From Ilumatobacteraceae bacterium (GTDB lineage: Bacteria; Actinomycetota; Acidimicrobiia; Acidimicrobiales; Ilumatobacteraceae), in assembly GCA_016463105.1 (NCBI GenBank), contig JAEMRY010000007.1, positions 1,656 to 31,903 of the forward strand: 30,248 bases of DNA. Reading direction: 5' to 3'. The notes beneath the pieces were generated by a model. That model saw only the letters and a list, made by a program, of their open reading frames with translations, searched no databases and had not been told where the DNA came from. This document shows positions 24,369 through 30,248 of the stretch, in pieces. The position numbers and the translations under genes are program-made. Every line of letters starts with the position of its first letter. Within the stretch, counting starts at the first letter, position 1.

Positions 24369-25241
24369 ATGACAGCAGACCAAGAGTTCACTCAAATCGG
24401 GTACAGCGTGAGCGATCACATCGCGACGATCACATTGAATCGTCCGGAGAAGTTAAACGCGTTCACGAACACAATGTTGCATGAAATTATTAGTGCATTC
24501 GATTTAACTGATGCCAATGACGATGTTCGTGCAGTCATTGTCACTGGTGCGGGGCGTGCTTTTTGTGCTGGAGCAGATCTTTCTGGGGGCGGCGCAACAT
24601 TCAGTCGAGGTGGAAGCGACGTTCAAGGTGTTCGTGGTGTTCCGCGTGATGGCGGAGGACTCGTATCTTTGCGAATCTTTAATAGCAAGAAGCCTGTGAT
24701 CGGCGCGATCAATGGCCCAGCAGTTGGCGTTGGCGTAACGATGACTTTGCCGATGGATATTCGGTTGGCGAGCAACACTTCAAAATTTGGTTTTGTGTTT
24801 ACTCGTCGGGGCATCGTTACCGAGGCATGCTCGTCTTGGTTTTTGCCGCGAGTCGTCGGCATATCTAGGGCAACTGAATGGGTTTTTACTGGACGAATGG
24901 TTGGTCCAGATGAAGCAAAAGAGTCTGGTCTTGTGCGCAGTGTTCATGCGCCCGAAGATCTGCTGAGTAGTGCTCGCGCCATTGCTACTGAAATTGCAGT
25001 TAACACAGCGCCTGTCTCAGTTGCAATGTCTCGCCAGATGTTGTGGCGGATGCTGGGTGCAGCGCATCCGATGGAAGCACACCGTGCCGAATCGCGCGGC
25101 ATTATGCAGCGCGGCAACTCTGCTGATGCGCGTGAAGGCGTGACTAGTTTTCTTGAAAAACGTTCAGCAAATTTCACGATGAATGTGTCGACTGATATGC
25201 CAGATATTTTTCCAGAATGGCAAGACCCTGAGTTTAAATAG
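24369..25241 (+). CDS. Crotonase-superfamily enoyl-CoA isomerase-like protein
   Basis: 290 residues with the crotonase fold: LNRPEKLNAF (23-32), the first oxyanion segment AFCAGADL (64-71) and the second AINGPAVGVG (113-122). By alignment to classical enoyl-CoA hydratase, the two catalytic glutamates (in GGGCE and GQPE) fall on T124 and F144, so water addition is unlikely. A glutamate at E152 in GIVTEACSSWFLP sits where delta3,delta2-enoyl-CoA isomerases carry their single acid, so an isomerase-type reaction on fatty acyl-CoA is my preferred call. The insert 73-95 is Gly-rich and may shape the substrate loop. It follows ftsX by 8 bp and overlaps the globin reading frame by 59 bp. Confidence 0.85.
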   Translation: MTADQEFTQIGYSVSDHIATITLNRPEKLNAFTNTMLHEIISAFDLTDANDDVRAVIVTGAGRAFCAGADLSGGGATFSRGGSDVQGVRGVPRDGGGLVSLRIFNSKKPVIGAINGPAVGVGVTMTLPMDIRLASNTSKFGFVFTRRGIVTEACSSWFLPRVVGISRATEWVFTGRMVGPDEAKESGLVRSVHAPEDLLSSARAIATEIAVNTAPVSVAMSRQMLWRMLGAAHPMEAHRAESRGIMQRGNSADAREGVTSFLEKRSANFTMNVSTDMPDIFPEWQDPEFK

Positions 25242-25644
25242 TTCGCTGTTTGAGCGTGTCGGAGGGATGCCGTTCTTCGAACAACTAGTTGATCGTTTTT
25301 ATGAAGGTGTCGTCGATGATCAAGTATTGATTGTTCTGTATACCGAGCCGAATAATTTAGAGAAGTCTCGACTGCACTTAAAGTGGTTTCTTGCGCAATA
25401 TTGGGGTGGGCCGGCGATGTATAACGAAAATCGTGGTGACCCGAAGTTGCGGATGCGTCACATGCCGTTTCGAATCGGGCCAGTAGAACGTGACCATTGG
25501 TTGTTGCATATGTTGAAAGCAGTCAACGAATTATCGCAAGACGATTTAATTCGCACCGAATTGACTGATTATTTTGTCAAGGCAGCAGAGCACCTGCGCA
25601 ACGACACAGGTTTGCCTATTTCGTCGGCCGATTATCCGCGTTAG
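25183..25644 (+). CDS. glbO: Group II truncated hemoglobin (GlbO-like)
   Basis: Heme protein of the 2/2 globin fold; group II members bind oxygen tightly and are linked to redox and nitric-oxide handling. 153 residues if begun at ATG 25183. The globin starts near SLFERVGG (residue 21). Seen: Y40 (B10) in DRFYEGV, the YWGGP turn (73-77), the proximal H93 in RMRHMPFRIGP, and W106 (G8) in RDHWLLHM, all typical of group II. The first 20 residues (Cys, Ile and Phe-rich) are unlike the family and overlap the crotonase end. The next in-frame ATG (25267) would cut off helix A, so either ATG 25183 or a CTG (25228 or 25246) is used. Its stop overlaps the convergent methyltransferase stop by 4 bp. Confidence 0.88.
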   Translation: MCRLICQIFFQNGKTLSLNSSLFERVGGMPFFEQLVDRFYEGVVDDQVLIVLYTEPNNLEKSRLHLKWFLAQYWGGPAMYNENRGDPKLRMRHMPFRIGPVERDHWLLHMLKAVNELSQDDLIRTELTDYFVKAAEHLRNDTGLPISSADYPR

Positions 25645-26444
25645 CGCAACGCGTAACAGGCTATTGCTGCGGCTGCAGCAACATTAAGCGAGTCAATAGA
25701 TTTATCAATCTCGATCCGTACTTGAAAATCGGCATTCTTGAGGGCTTCGTCACTGAGCCCTGCTCGTTCTGAGCCAAACACGAGTGCCCTTGGTTTTGTT
25801 TGCTCTAGTTTGATTTGTGAAAGATCAACCGCTTGTTTGCCAGGCGTTAGCGCGAGTATCGCAAATCCACGATTGCGCAATGTTTGCAAAGTTTCTGTGA
25901 TGTTATTGCTTCTCGCAAATCGTAAATTGAAAGCCGTCCCCATTGAGACACGCAAACCACGTCGCGACAACGGGTCGGCACTCGTTGTATCGCAGATCAA
26001 ACCATCCCAGCCCAGTCCTGCCGCGCAACGCACGATTGCTCCGATGTTGCTTGGATTATCGACTGCTTCGACAACGATCACTCGAGATGCATTTGCCAGC
26101 ACATCATTTTCTGAAAGTGGAGTAGAGCGATAAAAGACCCCGATGGCACTGAGCGGAACGCCGAGCCCGGTTGCTTCACGACGAATTTCAATGTCGGCTG
26201 TTAAGCAGCTTCCACCAGCGGTTTCAATCTCACCAACAAATCGAGCTGCATGAGATTCATCGCATAAAACAACTTGAGGCTTGTAACCCGCCTGCAGAGC
26301 ACGTGAAACCACAAGATCTCCTTCGGCGATAAATTTTCCTGCAGCCAAAGTAGATCGACGATCTGCAATTGTTGTGAGTTGTCTCTCACCTAATCGAAAC
26401 GGATCTAAACGCGGGTCTTGACTAGATAGAACTATTTCGATCAT
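25641..26444 (-). CDS. SPOUT-class (TrmH/SpoU) RNA 2'-O-methyltransferase
   Basis: 267 residues. The N-terminal substrate-recognition domain (1-105) includes GKFIAEGDLVVSRAL (36-50). The C-terminal SPOUT knot shows motif 1 NPSNIGAIVRCAAGLG (130-145), motif 2 LVFGSERAGLS (221-231) and motif 3 IDSLNVAAAAAIACY (250-264), which build the SAM-binding knot; R139 is the usual catalytic arginine. The likely target is a ribose 2'-OH in rRNA or tRNA, but the specific nucleotide cannot be told. It is the last gene of a minus-strand operon, starting 18 bp after the menB stop, and meets the globin gene tail to tail (shared TTAG). Confidence 0.92.
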   Translation of the reverse strand: MIEIVLSSQDPRLDPFRLGERQLTTIADRRSTLAAGKFIAEGDLVVSRALQAGYKPQVVLCDESHAARFVGEIETAGGSCLTADIEIRREATGLGVPLSAIGVFYRSTPLSENDVLANASRVIVVEAVDNPSNIGAIVRCAAGLGWDGLICDTTSADPLSRRGLRVSMGTAFNLRFARSNNITETLQTLRNRGFAILALTPGKQAVDLSQIKLEQTKPRALVFGSERAGLSDEALKNADFQVRIEIDKSIDSLNVAAAAAIACYALR

Positions 26445-26462
26445 TATCGGTTTGACGCTGAT

Positions 26463-27365
26463 CTAAAAATGCCAGGGAAATTCTGACCAATCAGGGTCAC
26501 GTTTTTCGAGAAACGAATCGCGACCCTCAGTTGCTTCGCTGGTCATGTATGCAAGTCGTGTCGCTTCTCCTGCAAATATTTGCTGACCGATCAGACCATC
26601 ATCGATTGCATTGAATGCAAACTTGAGCATTCGCTGAGCCATCGGACTTTTAGAATTAATTTCGCCGGCCCATTCGAGCGCGACTCTTTCTAATTCAGCG
26701 TGAGGTACAACTTCGTTGACCATGCCCATTCGGTGCGCGTCGTCTGCAGAGTATTCGCGTCCCAAAAAGAAAATTTCGCGGGCGAACTTTTGACCAACTT
26801 GGCGAGCAAGATATGCCGAACCAAATCCGCCGTCGAAACTTGCGACATCAGCATCAGTTTGTTTAAACCGAGCATGTTCTTTGCTGGCCAAAGTCAAATC
26901 ACAGACAACATGCAAACTGTGTCCGCCGCCGGCAGCCCAACCCGGCACCACACAGATAACAATTTTTGGCATAAATCGGATTAGCCGTTGAACTTCGAGA
27001 ATATGTAAACGACCAGTGCTGGCGCTGTTTTTGTTTTCGTCACCATCGTTATCTTGATATTTGTAACCGTCGGTTCCGCGAATTCGTTGATCGCCTCCGC
27101 TACAAAATGCCCAGCCACCATCTTTCGGCGACGGACCATTGCCGGTTAGTAATACGCAACCAACGTCTGTCGTTTGACGTGCGTGATCAAGGGCTCTGTA
27201 CAACTCGTCAACAGTGCTCGGCCGAAATGCGTTGCGAACTTCTGGTCGATTAAATGCGACTCGCACAGTGCCATGAGCCTTTGCACGATGATAAGTAATA
27301 TCGCGAAATGAAAACCCTTCAACTTGGGTCCATTGACTTGGGTCAAAAATTGTAGAAACGCTCAC
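26463..27365 (-). CDS. menB: 1,4-dihydroxy-2-naphthoyl-CoA synthase (MenB)
   Basis: Crotonase-fold enzyme that closes the second ring in menaquinone synthesis, converting O-succinylbenzoyl-CoA to dihydroxynaphthoyl-CoA. 300 residues from GTG 27365. Signatures: GGWAFCSGGDQRIRG (83-97), GWAAGGGHSLHVVCD (142-156), SFDGGFGSAYLARQVGQKF (176-194) carrying the active-site Asp and Ser of mycobacterial-type MenB, and a C-terminal RDPDWSEFPW. The frame is open to 27428, but the extra residues are the shadow of the upstream gene. GTG 27365 overlaps the upstream stop as GTGA, the best-coupled start. No other men gene is in the window. Confidence 0.96.
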   Translation of the reverse strand: MSVSTIFDPSQWTQVEGFSFRDITYHRAKAHGTVRVAFNRPEVRNAFRPSTVDELYRALDHARQTTDVGCVLLTGNGPSPKDGGWAFCSGGDQRIRGTDGYKYQDNDGDENKNSASTGRLHILEVQRLIRFMPKIVICVVPGWAAGGGHSLHVVCDLTLASKEHARFKQTDADVASFDGGFGSAYLARQVGQKFAREIFFLGREYSADDAHRMGMVNEVVPHAELERVALEWAGEINSKSPMAQRMLKFAFNAIDDGLIGQQIFAGEATRLAYMTSEATEGRDSFLEKRDPDWSEFPWHF

Positions 27366-28183
27366 CGTTCTATTGTGGCAGCGCGAGACTCGAATTCGGG
27401 TCTCGCATCTAAAAATTGGCGTTCCCATTGCGCGCTAGCCCCGTCGGACTGGCGCTTAGTTTGAGGTGCCGGAACACTTTCAATGGGTGTATTGATGTGA
27501 CCCATAATTCGGCGAATGGTTGCATCCATGTCTCGAGTTAATTGTTCGTAAGTTACGTGCATTGGGTTAATGGCATGTTGAGAAAAATATGCATCCCAAC
27601 CTCTGTTTGCACTTGAAATTGTTTGTAACGCGTCGACAATTTGTTGCTCGTTATAGATCGGCTCTGTGGTTGACGACATGTTGCTGTTCCATTGATTTGA
27701 CTGTTCGGCACGAACAAGCGAAATTGCTTGGCGCACTTCGTTGTCGCGAGAGATTCGCAACCATTTAATAGGGGCATTCCAATAATCAGCCGTTAGACCT
27801 CGTTGCAACATGTGTTCGTCATATTGATTGAAGTGCATTTTTATTCCGAAGACTCCGTTTGGGGTTGTATTTAATTCGGCCGCTCGATCTAGATAAGAAC
27901 GCCAAGAAGAGTCTGAGAAATAATCAATATTGCGCCACGCATTTCGGCCAGTTAGTTTTCGCAAAGCGCCGACGGCACTGCCGCGTGCATTGAGTTTTGG
28001 CAAGTTATTCTCGTTACGAAAGTTTGTGAAGTTTTTGGTGTGGATATTCAGATATTCCATTGGCATGCCAGCCATGCCGGTGGCTCGCAAAATTGAGCAC
28101 AACAGTGTCGAGCCGGTGCGGTGTACCGAAGCAATTGCCAACAGGCATGTTGTGGGCGTGAGGTTTTCTTGTGGTGCAGGCAC
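27362..28183 (-). CDS. Stf0-like PAPS-dependent sulfotransferase
   Basis: 273 residues with a GTG start. The 5'-phosphosulfate-binding loop is VHRTGSTLL (20-28), followed by ATGMAGMPMEYL (34-45), where E43 matches the proposed general base of mycobacterial trehalose 2-sulfotransferase Stf0. GVFGIKMHFNQ (110-120) and WLRISRDNEVRQAISLVRAE (141-160) fit the family's second PAPS contact and core. The acceptor is unknown. Its stop overlaps the menB GTG by 4 bp, so both are made from one message and coupled. A cytoplasmic soluble enzyme is expected, with no signal peptide. The upstream CAGAAT box 6 nt before the GTG may give a leaderless transcript for the three-gene operon. Confidence 0.85.
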   Translation of the reverse strand: MPAPQENLTPTTCLLAIASVHRTGSTLLCSILRATGMAGMPMEYLNIHTKNFTNFRNENNLPKLNARGSAVGALRKLTGRNAWRNIDYFSDSSWRSYLDRAAELNTTPNGVFGIKMHFNQYDEHMLQRGLTADYWNAPIKWLRISRDNEVRQAISLVRAEQSNQWNSNMSSTTEPIYNEQQIVDALQTISSANRGWDAYFSQHAINPMHVTYEQLTRDMDATIRRIMGHINTPIESVPAPQTKRQSDGASAQWERQFLDARPEFESRAATIER

Positions 28184-28189
28184 TTTTAT

Positions 28190-28195
28190 ATTCTG
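28190..28195 (-). promoter_or_regulatory. Candidate -10 box for the sulfotransferase-menB operon
   Basis: On the minus strand CAGAAT ends 6 nt before the GTG at 28183. It keeps only the A2 and T6 positions of the -10 consensus; an AT-rich ATAAAA follows. No good -35 is seen. Confidence 0.25.
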
Positions 28196-28258
28196 ACAGT
28201 TTGCACGACATCACAAGGTGTTTGCTTATAGTCAGTTAATTTCACGGCGAGATTGCCC

Positions 28259-28283
28259 TGAGCATTGATAGCTCAATCGCTCA
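28259..28283. repeat. 10-bp stem-loop in the divergent region before the aldehyde dehydrogenase
   Basis: Left strand TGAGCATTGA (28259-28268), loop TAGC, right strand TCAAT then GCTCA with one bulged C (28278), ending at 28283. All ten pairs are Watson-Crick. No T-run follows. It lies 72 bp before the ATG, within the probable 5' leader or promoter. The rest of the 171-bp intergenic region (28184-28354) shows no gene. Confidence 0.55.
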
Positions 28284-28340
28284 CTGGTAGCGTCGTTCGT
28301 TGCTGTATTTCAAAAGCCAGTATCTAAAAGCAAATAGAAC

Positions 28341-28346
28341 GAGGAG
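28341..28346 (+). promoter_or_regulatory. Strong Shine-Dalgarno of the aldehyde dehydrogenase gene
   Basis: GAGGAG lies 8 nt before the ATG at 28355. With ahcY this is the only other clear ribosome binding site, so this message probably has a real 5' leader. Confidence 0.8.
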
Positions 28347-28354
28347 ACCAAATT

Positions 28355-29851
28355 ATGACCGATCTGCTTAGCCGCGACGAGTGGACAAAGCGCTCAACTC
28401 AAAAAGTGGGTCGCACGCAGTTATTTATTGACGGCAAATTTGTGGATGCATTAAGCGGCAAAACTTTTGAATCCATAAATCCAAGAGACAACACTGTTGT
28501 TGCAAATGTCGCCGAGGGTGATTCAGCAGATATAGACCGCGCAGTCGCAGCAGCACGAAAGTCGTTTAGCTCTGGTGTTTGGAGCGAAATGGCGCCAGTT
28601 GATCGCAAAAATATTATGTTGCGTTGGGCTCAGTTGCTTCGCGACAACGTAAATGAACTTGCGTTACTCGAGACAATGGATGTTGGCAAGCCAATCGGTG
28701 ATTCAGTAAATGTTGACATGGCGTCAGCTGCGAGCAACCTACAGTGGTTCGCCGAAACAATCGACAAGATGTATGGTCAGATTGCACCAGTACCTCGTGA
28801 TGCGTTAGCGCTAATCGAAAGAGAGCCACTCGGTGTTGTTGGTGCTGTTGTGCCATGGAATTATCCATTAATTATTTCTTCATGGAAGGTTGGTGCTGCA
28901 CTCGCTGGTGGAAACTCAGTTGTCTTGAAGCCGGCTGAACAATCGCCGTTGTCAGCACTATTTTTTGCAGAACTTGGAGTGCAAGCCGGTTTGCCTGAGG
29001 GCGTATTCAATGTTGTGCCTGGATACGGACCGACTGCTGGTGCTGCTCTGGGTCTTCATATGGATGTCGACAAACTTGCGTTCACGGGTTCAACAGAAGT
29101 CGGCAGATATTTCTTGAAATACGCAGCCGAAAGCAACGGCAAATCAGTTTCACTCGAACTCGGCGGCAAGACACCACAAATTGTTTTGAGCGATTGCTCA
29201 GATCTTGATGCTGCAGCATCGGCAATTGCTTGGGGAGTGTTTTATAATTCTGGACAAACTTGTCATGCTGGCACTCGGTTGGTTGTAGAAAAATCTGTCG
29301 AAGATGAACTTCTCGAAAAAATTACAAAAGTTGGTCAGTCGATTCAGCCAGGAGATCCATACGATCCAAAAACTGCGATGGGTACGATCGTTGATAAAAC
29401 TCAGTTTGAGCGGGTGCTTGATTACATCGATATTGGAAAGAAAGAAGGCGCAAAAGTTTTCTCAGGCGGCGATAAAACTGAGCCTGTCAAAGGTGGAGTT
29501 TTTATTCCGCCAACTGTGTTTCGCGATGTAAAGCCAGGCATGCGCATCGAGCGCGAAGAGATATTTGGCCCAGTACTAGTTTCAATTGCTGTCGGAAATG
29601 CCGACGAGGCTGTGCATGTTGCTAACGACACGCAATACGGCTTGGCATCAGCAATTTGGACTCGGGACATAACAAAAGCGCATCGAATCGCACGCAAGTT
29701 GCGAACCGGCACTGTTTGGGTTAATACTTTTGATAAGGGTTCGATTACAACACCATTCGGCGGATTCAAACAATCTGGCACTGGTCGTGATCGTTCGATG
29801 TATTCAATCGAGGGATACACAAACCTCAAGACGACATGGATTCAACTATGA
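28355..29851 (+). CDS. NAD(P)-dependent aldehyde dehydrogenase
   Basis: 498 residues of the ALDH superfamily, oxidising an aldehyde to the acid (or acyl-CoA). Active-site features are complete: N169 in PWNYP, K192 in LKPAEQ, the cofactor loop GSTEVG (245-250), E268 in LELGGK, and the nucleophile C303 in NSGQTCHAG; the EEIFGPV and late PFGGFKQSG motifs are also present. The closest flavour by eye is betaine-aldehyde or gamma-glutamyl-aminobutyraldehyde dehydrogenase, but substrate calls in this family are unreliable. The Shine-Dalgarno fixes the start. The stop overlaps the next start (ATGA), linking it to a 3-hydroxyacid dehydrogenase and hinting at a small catabolic operon. Confidence 0.95.
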   Translation: MTDLLSRDEWTKRSTQKVGRTQLFIDGKFVDALSGKTFESINPRDNTVVANVAEGDSADIDRAVAAARKSFSSGVWSEMAPVDRKNIMLRWAQLLRDNVNELALLETMDVGKPIGDSVNVDMASAASNLQWFAETIDKMYGQIAPVPRDALALIEREPLGVVGAVVPWNYPLIISSWKVGAALAGGNSVVLKPAEQSPLSALFFAELGVQAGLPEGVFNVVPGYGPTAGAALGLHMDVDKLAFTGSTEVGRYFLKYAAESNGKSVSLELGGKTPQIVLSDCSDLDAAASAIAWGVFYNSGQTCHAGTRLVVEKSVEDELLEKITKVGQSIQPGDPYDPKTAMGTIVDKTQFERVLDYIDIGKKEGAKVFSGGDKTEPVKGGVFIPPTVFRDVKPGMRIEREEIFGPVLVSIAVGNADEAVHVANDTQYGLASAIWTRDITKAHRIARKLRTGTVWVNTFDKGSITTPFGGFKQSGTGRDRSMYSIEGYTNLKTTWIQL

Positions 29852-30248
29852 GCAATACAAAACGAAATTGTGGTTTTATTGGCCTTGGACATCTAGGTGT
29901 TTATCTGGCTGCGAGTTTGATTCGCGCCGGACACAACGTCACGATTCACGACCTCAACAAATCGCTAGGCGATGGGCTAATCGCCAAGGGTGCGAAGTGG
30001 GCTAACTCGGCACGCGAAGTCGCGCAAGCATCTGAAGTCGTGTTTACTTGCTTGCCATCTCCGCGTGCGATTGACGCCGTAGTCAACGGCGAAAATGGAG
30101 TGTTGTCGGGTCTTGCAAAGGGTGCGACGTGGATCGATATGAGCACCAATGATCGCAGTGAAACATTGCGCCTTGGCGAAATTGCCGCAAAGGTGGGCGT
30201 CAATACTCTTGAGTCGCCAGTTACTGGTGGCGTGCACAAAGCAGCCGA
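29848..30248 (+). CDS. 3-hydroxyisobutyrate dehydrogenase-family protein (5' part, cut by window end)
   Basis: Begins at ATG 29848 inside the aldehyde dehydrogenase stop (ATGA) and stays open to the window edge: 133 codons, roughly the first 45% of the usual ~290-300 residues. It opens with the Rossmann GFIGLGHLGVYLA (9-21), then FTCLPSPRAIDAV (66-78), and reaches the family's substrate-binding signature as ESPVTGG (122-128; canonical form is close to DAPVSGG). The catalytic lysine lies beyond the window. Members reduce or oxidise short 3-hydroxyacids such as 3-hydroxyisobutyrate or tartronate semialdehyde. With the aldehyde dehydrogenase it could handle a hydroxyacid/semialdehyde pair; the actual substrate is unknown. 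Confidence 0.85.
   Translation, partial: MSNTKRNCGFIGLGHLGVYLAASLIRAGHNVTIHDLNKSLGDGLIAKGAKWANSAREVAQASEVVFTCLPSPRAIDAVVNGENGVLSGLAKGATWIDMSTNDRSETLRLGEIAAKVGVNTLESPVTGGVHKAA

Noticed and set aside
25738..26133. Plus-strand open frame of 131 codons over the SPOUT methyltransferase
   Set aside because: It mirrors the SPOUT knot coding region and has no features of its own.
28240..28340. tRNA-like sequence
   Set aside because: Only one stem-loop forms; there is no T-loop GTTCRA motif, acceptor stem or CCA.
29422..29829. Antisense open frame of 135 codons over the aldehyde dehydrogenase
   Set aside because: No motif, no start signal, and the plus-strand gene has full catalytic residues.
1..30248. 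CRISPR arrays, insertion sequences, integrases, prophage or rRNA
   Set aside because: No spaced identical repeats, transposase motifs or rRNA-like blocks were seen; the genes are chromosomal housekeeping or envelope types.

Overview
The window looks like a chromosomal segment of a streamlined, AT-leaning actinobacterium. Acidimicrobiia (for example a freshwater Ilumatobacteraceae-type lineage) is my best guess, from gene content only. Pointers are an F420-pathway CofD, a DUF3499 protein, a DUF5719 protein beside a giant membrane glycosyltransferase, an actinobacterial-type Trm112 protein, MenB, a group II truncated globin, and SecA with a C-terminal zinc motif. Genes are almost gapless: many overlap by 1-4 bp, and no stretch above 300 bp lacks a gene. 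I see no rRNA, tRNA, insertion sequence, phage gene or CRISPR array.

Layout. Positions 24-8647 form an envelope-glycan block: cofD (-), a GDP-mannose 4,6-dehydratase (+), a flippase-like membrane protein (-), then a coupled + strand trio of GT2/membrane fusion glycosyltransferase, DUF5719 exoprotein and membrane-anchored thioredoxin-like protein. ftsH follows on the minus strand (8676-10703). Positions 10837-17448 (+) hold DUF3499, a CPBP-type protease, a GT-C/YfhO-like membrane protein, manB (phosphomannomutase), a Trm112-like protein and ahcY. A YczE-like membrane protein (-) separates these from comF-secA-prfB-ftsE-ftsX-crotonase-globin (+, 18149-25644). A minus-strand operon runs sulfotransferase-menB-rRNA/tRNA methyltransferase (28183-25641). 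The window ends with an aldehyde dehydrogenase coupled to a truncated 3-hydroxyisobutyrate-dehydrogenase-family gene (+).

How it fits together. ManB and Gmd lie on the GDP-mannose to GDP-deoxyhexose route. The flippase, the GT2 fusion and the GT-C protein are plausible users or exporters of such sugars. SecA, FtsEX and FtsH serve secretion, division and membrane quality control. The order cofD ... DUF3499-manB ... ahcY ... comF-secA-prfB-ftsEX is a compressed version of an order I recall from mycobacteria and streptomycetes, with several usual members (mtrAB-lpqB, hpf, whiB, smpB) missing from their expected places.

The most interesting points are: a Stf0-like sulfotransferase overlapping menB by 4 bp, which raises the possibility of a sulfated quinone; a four-fold repeat DUF5719 protein with exactly two cysteines coupled to a CxxC protein; a C-terminal module shared by two different glycosyltransferase-like proteins; a crotonase lacking both hydratase glutamates; and a recurrent TANNNT box 6-8 nt before start codons, suggesting widespread leaderless transcription. 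Several inverted or direct repeats in divergent promoters look like operators.
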